DNA from: Paenibacillus sp. BJ-4
GTDB taxonomy: Bacteria > Bacillota > Bacilli > Paenibacillales > Paenibacillaceae
DNA length: 53,998 nucleotides
Assembly (NCBI RefSeq): GCF_020404765.1
Contig: NZ_JAIVEM010000114.1
Coordinates: 1-53,998 of the forward strand
Direction: 5' to 3'
Within the stretch, counting starts at the first letter, position 1. Each line of letters opens with the position of its first letter. Shown piece after piece: positions 12,001-19,800 of this stretch. The position numbers were made by a program, and so were the translations under genes. The notes below the pieces were generated by a model that was not told where the DNA came from, searched no databases, and saw only the letters and a list, made by a program, of their open reading frames with translations.

Positions 12001-13795
12001 GGCCGTGCTGCTCAAACCGCTGGCCAAAGCTATTGCAGACGGCGACCATATTTATGGGGTCATAAAAGGAACCGCAGTGAATCATGGAGGGAAGACAAAC
12101 GGGTTCTCCGTTCCGAATCCCAATGCGCAGGCCAGTGTAATTGGAAGGGTCTTTAAGAAAACAGGAATTAACCCCAGAACCATCAGTTACATCGAAGCGC
12201 ACGGCACAGGGACATCTTTAGGTGACCCTATTGAAATCGCCGGATTGCAAAAAGTTTTCCGGGAATATACGGAGGACAGGCAGTTCTGCGCAATCGGATC
12301 GGCAAAATCAAATATAGGGCATTGTGAGAGTGCGGCAGGGATTGCCGGAGTTACAAAGGTGCTCCTTCAGCTTAAATACAGGCAAATCGCGCCTTCGCTG
12401 CATTCAAGCACATTAAACCCGAACATCAATTTTAGCAATAGTCCTTTTATTGTTCAGCAGGAGCTGGCAGAGTGGAAAAGACCTGTCGTCACGATGAACG
12501 GAGAGTCGGTTGAATACCCAAGATTAGCAGGTATCTCCTCTTTTGGAGCCGGCGGTTCCAACGCACATGTGCTTATTGAGGAATATATCCCTGAGGAGCA
12601 GGAGACTGGACGATCTGCGATTACACTGCAAAATCCGGCAATGGTTGTGCTGTCAGCCAAGAATACAGAGCGATTGAACGAGCAGGTGCAAAGACTGCTT
12701 TCAGCGCTTAAAGAGCCGGAATACTCGGAAACCAGCCTGGAGGATATAGCATTTACTCTTCAGGTGGGACGCGAAGCCATGGAAGAGCGGTTAGTAGTAA
12801 TAGCTAGGTCTACCAGGGAGCTTGAAGGAAAGCTGGAGAGCTTTTTAGCAGGGAATGAGGATATCGACGAGCTATATTCAGGTCAGGCAAAGAAGAATAA
12901 AGACATCCTGGCTGTTCTTGAAACAGACGAAGACATGGAAAAAATGGTGGATGTCTGGATAAGCAAGGGTAAGTATACAAAGCTGGCGGAGCTTTGGGTT
13001 AAGGGTCTGCACTTCGACTGGAACAGGCTGTATGGGAATGCCAGACCGCGTCGGATTAGTTTGCCAACCTATCCATTTGCCAGAGAGAGCTATTGGATCT
13101 CTACTTACGGAAGCAAATCCCTAGACGTCGAGGCGGAGCCCCCTGTGGTCGATGTCCCGGTGCAAGATCCAGTTCCCATCCCTCCCGCAATCAATGCAAA
13201 TGTGCAGAAACAGACTTTGGCGGAAGTACCTGAAAAACCGCAGGGTATTTTGTTGCGTTCAGTTTCTAACATCCAGATGGAAGCCGGTAAACTGGAAAAA
13301 TCAGTTGAGCAAGCGGAATCCAAGCCTGCTCCATCGCAACCTGAGGCCATGCTTTCCTCACTGCAGCTGCAGCCTACAGCTAAGGATGAGGCGAAGCGGT
13401 CGGCATATACGCCGAAGGCTGTCCGGGTAGAAACGTTGGAGAGGGAACTGATAGAAAGTCTTGCGAAATCCTTGAGTATGAATGAAAAGGATGTGGGTCG
13501 GGACGATAAATTTATCGATATGGGACTTGATTCTATTATAGGCGTAGAGTGGGTCCAGGCAGTGAATAAACGGTTTGGAACAGCTATTTCAGCAACCAGA
13601 GTGTACGACTATCCTAACATTAAAGAATTCTCCAAATTCCTGGCGAAGGAATTGAGCAAAACGACGGGAGATACAAATCAAGCGTCTGTAGAGCCAAATC
13701 CTAAGCAGCCCATGCAAGCATTGATACAGAAGGTACTGCAGGGAGAGTTGGATTTTGAACAGGCCGATCGGTTATTCAACCAGTTACACACGTAG
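2..13795 (+). CDS. trans-AT polyketide synthase PKS-1, 5' partial (KS-ACP-ACP / KS-DH-KR-ACP / KS-DH-KR-ACP / KS-ACP)
   Basis: The reading frame is open from base 2, so the gene begins upstream. Domains by position: C-terminal part of a KS (2-570, HGTGT and SNIGH motifs present); two ACPs (about 1400-1630 and 1816-2050); KS (2246-3520, Cys codon 2750); DH (4072-4920); KR (4960-6200); ACP (6300-6540); KS (6706-8015, Cys 7217); DH (8599-9470); KR (9520-10780); ACP (10860-11110); KS (11269-12580, Cys 11795); ACP (13420-13660); short C-terminal helical docking-like tail. No AT domain is present; each KS is followed by the KS-linker ending in an LPTYPF-like motif, as in trans-AT synthases. Both elongating KR domains have the Ser, Tyr and Lys residues and an Asp in the LDD-equivalent position (IRDN, ASDN), suggesting B-type reduction. 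The first DH has HxxxG but Ser instead of Pro in the LPG motif. The first, second and last ACPs carry DSIIGVEW, the beta-branch flag. Family assignment is certain; stereochemistry is inference. Confidence 0.97.
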   Translation: MSRAIADKDPIHAVIRGTSINHGGKTNGYTVPSPTAQGELIRSALERAGVHARTISYIEAHGTGTELGDPIEVTGLTQAFRKDTEDNGFCSIGSVKSNIGHLEAAAGIAGVGKIVLQMKNRTLVPSLHAKELNPNIPFGQTPFAVQQELEEWKRPVVEIDGETREYPRIAGISSFGAGGSNAHVIIEEYIPEEYIPEEYTPEEKAQISITAQTPAIIVLSAKNEERLKKQGERLLAVIREGQLTESSLADVAYTLQVGREAMEERLAVIAGSMQELVEKLEGFLEGRDGISELYRGQVKRNKEALTALIEDEDMKKTIAAWIGKRKYSKVVDLWVKGLAMDWNMLYGDAKPRRISLPAYPFVRERYWITDIMTPSVDRGSKESQEKAVRVQSYARQPEAIIASGVSNSSEKPSGISLWNLSDSQPQHSKSANQEGATIILTSPGGALHVSENKEKAVALAPISSAISSEILQEELTTSLAQALYIDRSDIDSDKNFVDLGLDSIIGVEWIRNINKHYHTSITATKVYDYPTIRDFSKFLEKELGDRLDELIVPSSAVSIPDHSPAEFTLPSVALEPDKRAEASTQINLMPISIEKQAQSSTVQGSVSAELLREELTSSLAEALYMEQSEIEADKNFIDVGLDSIIGVEWVRNINKRYGTSIVATKVYDYPTLLQFAEFLAQEINMHGTSFIQQPLNTVPDMDQSIAEVHLPGSDTMQCSPAQSPKEVFGRLRRVKAEVDSSPTTSENRDAIAIVGISGRYPGAEDVQQYWENLAQGKNSIVEIPKDRWDVNQYYDPSPGQEGKINCKWLGALEDMEYFDPLFFNISPTEAEGMDPQQRIFIQEAYKAFEDAGYSGSQLGNKKCGVYLGILNNEYSMLRYKHEAHFTNTTGNSNAIAAARISYFLNLKGPAISVDTACSSSLVATHLACQALSNGEIEMALVGGVSLYLTPESYIGMSASGMLSPDGQCKTFDNSANGFVPGEGVGGLVLKRLKDAEADRDHIYGVIIGSGINQDGKTNGITAPSTNSQIELEREIYTKYQIEPESISYVEMHGTGTKLGDPIELEALSTAFKERTDQKNYCAIGSVKSNIGHTSAAAGVASVQKVLLCMKHRKLAPTLNFKHQNEHFDFDNSPFYVNTELNDWEPYRGNKRRAAVSSFGFSGTNAHLVIEEYRPGIETSETAADVDNPILFVLSAKGEKQLITYAERMRSFIASQQNLSLADMGYTLQVSREPMDYRLAFVADSKEGLLKALEEFVQHNLSAGVFTAQVKKSKDGIVIFEADEDAKSLLETWIKKRKLKKIAELWVKGLTIDWNKLYGDIKPCRISLPTYPFAKERCWAPEIEGKAGKGMTSVTAASLHPLLHQNTSDFSEQRFSSTFTGQEFFLKDHVVNGRKVLSGAACLEMARAAVEQTLGAGEGERVGLCLKNVVWARPVAVEDGPVQLHIGLFQEDQQEIAYEIYGNSEETDTGMVIYSYGSAVRRSAVDVPALNIKDLQDACSRSYYPAQLYRIFRDMGIDYGPGHQGIEMVYAGEGQVLAKVSLPPSLTDNQSKFVLHPSMIDSALQASIGLTLDSGEIKPSLPYAIQEVEIIKKCSSIMWALIRYNADSKAGDKAQKLDIDLSDESGAICVRMKGYSSRILSTESISSNAQSDSGALMLKPVWKEQEIAIETEMPVYDRHIVILCQPSGISREQIEARIDGVQCKILQPDRDGIGEQFQRYAVQVFEEMQRIVREKPNGRVLIQLAINGQGEQQLFSGLSGLLKTSRLEHPKLTGQLIELGQDEDWEAIIDILKENSRSPGDIQIRYEKGKRWVSCWNEAQISQEAACIPWKDGGVYLITGGAGGLGLIFAKEISNKVRKAVLILTGRSVLDEGKRAEIKKLEASGARIIYRQVDVAREQAVTELIQAIQEEFGSINGIIHSAGVIRDNRILKKNNEEMLEVLAPKVLGIVNLDQASKNLPLDFFILFSSIAGGLGNQGQADYSAANAFMDAYAGYRNALIASKQRQGHTLSINWPLWKEGGMHIDEDTEKLVRQHTGMNSMSTSSGIQALYRGMNAGADQVMVIVGNLEKIKKTVGLITAPETRQPEKTTGVSATSPDRNVAPDLLDKVQAAMIQAVSKLLKVKLEDIDAHVELSEYGFDSILLTQFANNINHLYRLELTPAIFFEYTTIHDFTRYLMDEYDTVLGEQFAVHARTEPAVQAIEDDREDYTRGRRQQSRFASRNVLSVPQQTQAVPDEPIAIVGMSGVFPMARDVDEFWKNLEAGRDCISEIPEDRWDWKAYYGDPAHEENKTNIKWGGFIDGIYEFDPLFFGISPREAALMDPQQRLLMTYIWKAIEDAGIQAGSLSGTRTGIFAGTANSGYSGMIYQGNVGVEAYSSSGMAPSVGPNRMSYFLNIHGPSEPVETACSSSLVAIHRAVRAIEDGSCEMAIAGGVNVIITPELHISFNKAGMLCEDGRCKTFSNKANGYVRGEGAGMLFLKKLKDAEKAGDHIYGVIRGTAINHGGRANSLTAPNPKAQADVLVHAYTKAGIDPRTVSYIEAHGTGTELGDPIEINGLKAAFKELYENTKGPGIKKTHCGLGSVKTNIGHLELASGIAGVIKVLLQLKHKKLVKSLHCDAINSYIKLDDSPFYIVQEAREWEPQRNDQGVDIPRRAGVSSFGFGGVNAHLIIEEYIPGNQEKNSVAFTAQKPAIVVLSAKSERQLHEQAQQLLAAIRERQFTDSSLGDIAYTLQVGREAMEERLAVIAGSLRELEEKLKGFVEGRDGIHGVYVGQAKFYREENRAREDGEGTAKTIDALVSESSYAKIADLWVKGLTVDWNVLYEKDKPNRISLPTYSFARERYCIADIHNRTGVSSVVLEREAEANIHPLLQRNTSDIYGLQFSSTFTGEEFFLSDHVIRGQKLLPGVAYLEMARAAVEQVAGSPEDSWTCVRLKDVLWIQPVVVGEQSVGVNIGLYPQDGGDIAYEIYRKSGATDTGLVVHSEGSAAIVPVAEIPAIDIRALLEQCSLGSLSSRQCYETFAAMQVTYGPGHQGIEKIYIGAGQALAKLSLPSSVYHTKEWFVMHPCLLDSALQATIGLIMGADGAILSDGKASIKPALPFALEELEVFNGCTSEMWAWIRYSEGSRQDGPLQKLDIDLCDEQGNVCVRMMGFSSRIAEGGTGGSDEWTVPETLMLEPVWEDQALALEGITNDYQQHLVILCEPGYISGEIIESQMNGVRCLILQSEEKSIDARFRTYAAQVFEEIQHILRTQSRGKTLIQLVVPVQDHQQVFSGLYGLLKTAELENPVVVGQLIEIDVEKDAAGMINILQENSRSSQDTRVRYQSGRRYVAAWNEIKASGESISIPWKDRGVYLITGGTGSLGLIFAEEITRQAKDVALILVGRSPLRGDTKARIEEIETLGARIVFRQADVADKKAVEDLIRDIQAEFGKLDGVVHSAGVASDNFIIKKTEEELQKVLAPKVTGLVNLDQACKDFPLDFFILFSSVAGSLGNIGQADYAAANAFMDAYARYRSAMVEQKQRQGRTISVNWPLWKEGGMRIDRESEKIMEGMGMFAMETGAGIRALYRSLASKKNQVMVLEGHANQLRETLLQQPSLNAAEDASSMITESSMSSVIGQDLLAEKAANYLKQLLAASIRLPARQIESDAPMEKYGIDSIMIKQLTRELEKTFGTLPKTLFFEYQNIRELTQYFLEVHQNKLIKLLGIEKAVNSVEEFKSSTAENGPKRPLSGSRRQSRVMPVQAKFQPQPERASGSEEIAIIGLSGMYPNADNIREFWSNLRDGKDCITEIPKDRWDHSMHFDEDRNKSGKTYSKWGGFINGVDQFDPLFFNISPREAEIIDPQERLFLKCVYETIEDAGYTREALELERGLGLERNVGVFVGVMYEEYQLYGAQEQARGRMIAVPGNPASIANRVSYFCNFHGPSMAVDTMCSSSLTTIHLACQSLQQGECELAVAGGVNVSIHPNKYLMLGQGRFVSSKGRCESFGQGGDGYVPGEGVGAVLLKPLAKAIADGDHIYGVIKGTAVNHGGKTNGFSVPNPNAQASVIGRVFKKTGINPRTISYIEAHGTGTSLGDPIEIAGLQKVFREYTEDRQFCAIGSAKSNIGHCESAAGIAGVTKVLLQLKYRQIAPSLHSSTLNPNINFSNSPFIVQQELAEWKRPVVTMNGESVEYPRLAGISSFGAGGSNAHVLIEEYIPEEQETGRSAITLQNPAMVVLSAKNTERLNEQVQRLLSALKEPEYSETSLEDIAFTLQVGREAMEERLVVIARSTRELEGKLESFLAGNEDIDELYSGQAKKNKDILAVLETDEDMEKMVDVWISKGKYTKLAELWVKGLHFDWNRLYGNARPRRISLPTYPFARESYWISTYGSKSLDVEAEPPVVDVPVQDPVPIPPAINANVQKQTLAEVPEKPQGILLRSVSNIQMEAGKLEKSVEQAESKPAPSQPEAMLSSLQLQPTAKDEAKRSAYTPKAVRVETLERELIESLAKSLSMNEKDVGRDDKFIDMGLDSIIGVEWVQAVNKRFGTAISATRVYDYPNIKEFSKFLAKELSKTTGDTNQASVEPNPKQPMQALIQKVLQGELDFEQADRLFNQLHT
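1400..2050 (+). other. tandem beta-branch-flagged ACP doublet in PKS-1
   Basis: Two ACPs lie in series with the phosphopantetheine Ser codons at 1508 and 1928. Both read GLDSIIGVEW, with Trp six residues after the Ser. A Trp at this place is the published flag for ACPs that recruit an HMG-synthase beta-branching cassette. The two copies share an identical 18-base stretch around the active site, which recurs in the last ACP of the same protein (Ser codon 13532). Confidence 0.9.
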
Positions 13796-13845
13796 ATAGC
13801 CAATACGATATTCGTCCTATTTCATACAGCTAGGAGGACATGTTT

Positions 13846-16800
13846 ATGGATTCAAAAGATATTTTTCGTGCGGTGCAAACAGGGAAAATAAATTCTGAAG
13901 ATGCTGAAAAACAATTGCTTCAATTTATTGGCGGGCTCCCGGATGAATCTTTGGAAGCCAGTCCGCAAGAATCTTCAGAAGGACCGGCTCTCTTGCTGCA
14001 GCCATTGGACAGCTTTCACGGACCGGAGGATGGACAGGGGATAAGCGACTGCACTATGAAGGTACAGTCTGTGGTTGAAGTACAGGAATTTGAGCATGGG
14101 ATTGTCCTGTTGACAATGAAGGACACGGAGCATAAAAACACATTTTCCGATGAGCTGATTATTGGTTTGAACCAGGCGTTCGAGACGGTGCAGGCGAACG
14201 AGAATTATAAAGTTGTAATTCTGACGGGTTACGACACCTACTTTGCCACAGGAGGCACACAAGAGGGACTGCTGGCTATCCATGAGGGAAAGGCAAAATA
14301 CAGCGATACCAATGTTTACAGGATTGCGCTGGATTGCAAGCTGCCGGTCATTGCCGCCATGCAGGGACATGGGATTGGCGCAGGCTGGTGCATGGGGATG
14401 TTTTGCGATTTTATCGTAATGAGCCGGGAAAGCATCTATACCACGAACTTTATGAAATACGGCTTTACTCCCGGGGCGGGATCAACCCTAATTTTCCCTG
14501 AGAAATTCGGGGTCAGTATGGCGCAGGAAATTTTATTTACAGGTACTAGATATAGCGGTTCAGAGCTAGAGACCAAAGGGGTTCCTTTTCCAGTCCTGCC
14601 GAGAAATGAAGTAGTACCGCACGCAATGCAGCTGGCAAGAAAACTGTCCGAGTCCCCCAGAGAGTCATTGATTGAGCTGAAAAATCATATGGCCCAATCG
14701 ATAAGAGAAAAGCTGGCGATTACGATTGAGAAAGAAATAAAAATGCAGGACAAAACGTTTGTGAATCAGCAGGAGGTTAAGGAACGCATTCAATCCGCCT
14801 ACGGACAGATGCCGAATAACAGCGATGCGCACAAACCGGTCAAGCATGCTGAGACTAAAAAAGCCATGCCGGAACTGCCGCGCGGTCAGGAGCTTAAGGA
14901 GTCTATCGCGATTATAGGCATGGCAGGGCAATTCCCCAAGTCGAGGTCTTTGGCTGAATTTTGGGACAATCTGGCTCAGGGCAGGGATTGCATATCGGAA
15001 ATTCCTTCAACGCGATGGTCTATCGATGAATATTACGATACCAATCCCAAAGCTCAGGGAAAAACCTACAGCAAATGGATGGGTGTTTTAGAAGATATAG
15101 ATAAATTTGACCCGTTGTTCTTTAATATATCTCCTGCGGAAGCTGAGATGATGGACCCTCAACAGCGCCTGTTTCTTGAAAGCAGCTGGAAATGCATTGA
15201 AGATGCCGGATTAAATCCAGTCTCACTGTCGGAGAGCCGCTGTGGTGTTTTTGTAGGTTGTGCAGCCAGTGATTATGGGAGGTCCATGAGTGGACAGGGG
15301 TTAAATGCGCAGGTCCTCATGGGAGGGTCGCCTTCAATTTTATCTGCCCGGATTTCGTATCTGTTGAACTTGAAAGGCCCTTCTCTGGCTATTGATACTG
15401 CGTGCTCCTCCTCTCTGGTAGCGATTGCTGAAGCCTGCAACAGTCTTGTTTTAGAAACAAGCGACCTTGCTTTGGCAGGCGGAGTAATGGTGATGACAGG
15501 GCCGGGGATGCACGTTATGACCAGCAAGGCAGGAATGCTGTCCAAGGATGGACGGTGCTTTACTTTTGACGCCCGTGCAAACGGATTTGTCCCCGGTGAA
15601 GGGGTTGGGGTCATTTTATTAAAACGGCTCTCTGATGCAATCAGGGACAAGGACTCCATACATGGAGTTATTCGGGGATGGGGAATGAACCAGGATGGGA
15701 AAACCAACGGAATAACCGCCCCAAGTGTAAATTCACAGACCTCGCTGGAAAAAGAGGTTTACCGGCGGTTTCATATTAATCCCGAAACCATCTCCATGGT
15801 CGAGGCTCATGGGACAGGAACGAAGCTGGGCGACCCTATCGAAGTGGAAGGGCTTACCGAATCATTCCGGTCCTACACGAGCAAGAAGGGCTATTGCGCG
15901 CTGGGGTCGCTGAAAAGCAATATGGGACATATGCTGACTGCGGCAGGGGTGGCCGGTGTGATGAAAGTGCTGCTGGCCATGAAACACCGCCAATTGCCGC
16001 CTACCATCAATTTTACCTCCTTAAATGAACATATTTCTCTGGAGGACAGCCCGTTTTATATTAACACCGGGCTGCAGAGCTGGGAGTCTGGACCGGGAAT
16101 ACCTCGGCGCGCAAGCGTAAGTGCTTTCGGATTCAGCGGTACTAACGCTCATATGGTTATTGAAGAATATGTTCCTGTAGCCTCTGCGGTGAACCCGGCC
16201 GCAGTGGATAATGATAACCCGGGATTATTTGTGCTGTCCGCTAAAGGCGAGCAATCCTTGAAAACCTATGCAACAAATATGTTGAACTTTGTTAAATCGC
16301 ATGAAAACGTTAATCTGACAGATCTGGCCTATACCCTGCAAGTGGGAAGAAAGGCCATGGACTGTCGCCTCGCGTTTTTAGCGGATTCAAGAGAGCATCT
16401 AATAGATAAGCTGGAGAACTTTGTGAATGGAAACTCGTCGGAAAAAGTGCTGACTGGTCGTGTGGACAATGCCGGAGACAGAATCGAACTCTTTGATTTA
16501 AACGAAGACACCGGTACTCTGGTTCGGACCTTGATCCAGAATAGAAGGCTGGATAAGGTGGCCAAATTGTGGGTCAATGGCGCAAGCATTGAATGGGATG
16601 TTCTTTATGGGGATATCAAGCCCCAACGAATCAGTCTGCCAACCTATCCCTTCAAGAGGGAACGCTATTGGTTGTCCGAGGCAGATCTTGGACAGGGTAG
16701 TATAAATCCTGCTTTGACCGTCCAAATTCATCCTTTGCTGCATCAAAATATTTCCGACCTCTGCGGACAACGCTATAGCTCCACCTTTACAGGCCGAGAA

Positions 16801-19800
16801 TTTTTCCTGTCGGACCACAGAATCAAGGGTCAACAAACATTACCCGGAGTGGCCTACCTTGAAATGGTGCGAGCAGCTGTAGCAGAGGCAGCGGGGGATG
16901 TTGTGGATGGCGAGACAAATATTCGGCTGAAAAATATCGTATGGGCTCAGCCCGTGGTTGTAGCAGGTGAACCTGTCAAAATACACATCACTCTATATCC
17001 TCAGGATAATGGAGAGATTGCGTTTGAAATAGGCAGCGGGGTAAAAGGAACCGAAGATATTATACACAGTCAGGGGACGGCTGTGTTGGAGAGAGCTAGT
17101 GAGCTACAGGTTCTGGACCTGAATGCGTTACGGGCAGGGTGCACCCGCAACCCACTTTCTTCAAGCCAATGCTATGAAGCTTTCAGAGCTATGGGGATAG
17201 ACTATGGGCCGGGACACCGTGGCATTGAGGCAATTTTCCGAGGAAAGGATTACGTGCTGGCAAAGCTGTCCCTTCCATCCACTGTACTTCATACCCAAAG
17301 TGAATTTGTATTACATCCGTCTTTGATGGATTCAGCCTTGCAGGCCACAATCGGCTTGGTGGTGGGTTCAGAAGAACATTTGCCTGCAGGCAAGCTTGCA
17401 ATACCTTTTGCCTTGCAGGCACTGAAGATATCCGAAAAATGCACTCCTGTGATGTGGGCCCGGATCTCGCGCCAAGAGAGCAAAGAGACGTCGAATGGAT
17501 TGAGCATGGTGCATATTGATCTTTGCGATGAGACCGGAAAGATTTGCGTGCAATTCAATGGACTCTCATCCAGAGAGCTGGAAGAAGGAGCAGGGCAAGC
17601 TGGCAATGCTGAGATGATTGATACGCTGATGCTGGAGCCCATCTGGAAGGAAAGGACTGTCCCCGCAGGTGTGGGCGTTTCCGACGATATCCGGCATGTT
17701 GTGATCCTGTGTGAAGTTGAAGGTATCACTAGGGAGGATATTGAAGCTCGTATGGGCGGTACCCGCTGCCTTGTTTTACAGTCCTCAAGCATGGAGACGG
17801 ACGCGCGGTTTGAAGATTATGTCATTCAAATATTCGAAAAATTGCAAAGTATTATGCTGGACATGCATAAACAGAAAGTTTTAATACAAATTGTAGTTCC
17901 TGCCCGGAAGGACCAACAGGTTTATTCCGGGCTCTTTGCAATGTTGAAAACCGCTCATAAAGAAAATCCAAATGTTATGGGACAGCTGCTTGAGCTTGAT
18001 GCGGGGAATAGCCTCGAAGGAATCATTGAGAAACTACATGAGAACCGAAGAAGCCGGCATGATGAACGGATACGATACCATGGGGGCCAACGACGGGCTC
18101 TAATATGGCATGAAATTGAAAACTTGCGTGAAGATACGGCCCTGCCGTGGAGAGATGGAGGGATCTATCTCATTACTGGCGGCGTAGGTGGTCTGGGACT
18201 TATTTTTGCCAAAGAAATCGTAACCAATGTGAAAAACTTCACCCTCGTACTGGCAGGACGGTCACCACTTTCGGCGGATAAACAGACCCTGCTAAGCGAA
18301 CTGAGAGCGCTGGGCGGCCATGTAGAGTACAGACAGGTGGACGTGGGTCACAAGGAAGCGGTCACCGGGTTAATACATGGCATCGTCGAGCAATTTGGCG
18401 GTCTTAACGGTATTTTGCACACAGCAGGAGTGATACGGGACAACTTCATTATTAAAAAGACTAAAGAAGAGGTCATAGAAGTATTGACTCCCAAGGTTTC
18501 AGGGCTGATTAATCTGGACCAGGCCAGCAGAGCCCTGGCTCTGGATTTCTTTATCTTATTTTCTTCAGGAGCTGGAAGCCTTGGCAATGTAGGGCAGGTG
18601 GACTACTCTGCTGCCAATGGCTTTATGGATGCCTATGCCGCCTATCGAAATGCTTTGGTGACAGCGAAGCAGCGCCAGGGGCAAACACTGTCGATCAACT
18701 GGCCTCTGTGGAAGGATGGAGGCATGCATGTCGACCCGGAAACTGAACGGGCGATGCAAGGCCTGGGCATGACTGCCATGCAGACGGAGAATGGGATAAA
18801 AGCTTTGTATCAAAGCCTGTCTTCCGGTAGAAGTCAGGTTATGGTTATCGAAGGGGATCCCCATAGAATTAAAGCGGCCATTCTAGGACAGTCCTCGGGA
18901 ACTGAAGTCTCAGGCCGATCCGAAATGGAAAGCGGGGAAGCCCCGGTTATCGGTGAAGAATGGCTAAGGGAAAAAGCTGAAGATTATTTGAAAGCTCTAC
19001 TTTCAGCCGTGATCAAGCTGCCAGCTGAAAGCATAGATGCAAACGCACCTATGGACAGGTATGGGATTGACTCCATACTTGTCATGCAGCTTACCAATGA
19101 ATTGGAAAAAACCTTTGGCTCACTGCCGAAAACATTATTTTTTGAATACCAGAATCTTCGGTCATTAACTGAGTATTTTCTTGAAACGTATCGCGGCCGG
19201 CTGATAGAAGTTTTAGATGTTTTAGAAGTGAAGGAGAAAAATGGAGTTCCTCATGAAGGGCCGAAAGTGCCTATAAAATCAACAATAAAGCCTTTGGCAT
19301 CAATATCGGCCAGTCGCAGGCGATCATGGCTTCTCCCGACAGGTACGCAGCCCCGTCTGGAAAAGCAGGCATTGGACGTTGCCATTATCGGGGTGTCGGG
19401 AAGATATCCGGGAGCAGTAGGTATCCGCGAGTTCTGGAAAAACCTAAAGGATGGGAAGGACTGTATTACAGAGATTCCCAAGGAGCGCTGGGATCACAGC
19501 CTGTACTTTAATGAAACCAAAGGCAAGCCCGGCAAGACCTACAGCAAGTGGGGAGGGTTTATCGATGGGGTGGACTGGTTTGACCCGTTGTTTTTTAATA
19601 TTTCCCCAAGGGAAGCCGAAACGATGGACCCCCAGGAACGCTTATTCCTGGAATGCGTTTATGAAACGATAGAGGATGCGGGCTATACACGTGAAACTCT
19701 TTGTGCAGACCGGGGGCTTGGCGGCATGGAAGGCAATGTCGGAGTCTATGTCGGGGTTATGTATCATGAATATCAGCTCTATGGAGCCCAGGAACAAGCC

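Noticed and set aside
13105..13430. Overlapping frames on both strands in the Pro/Ala/Ser-rich linker before the last ACP of PKS-1
   Set aside because: Low-complexity linker DNA gives chance open frames; no start signals.
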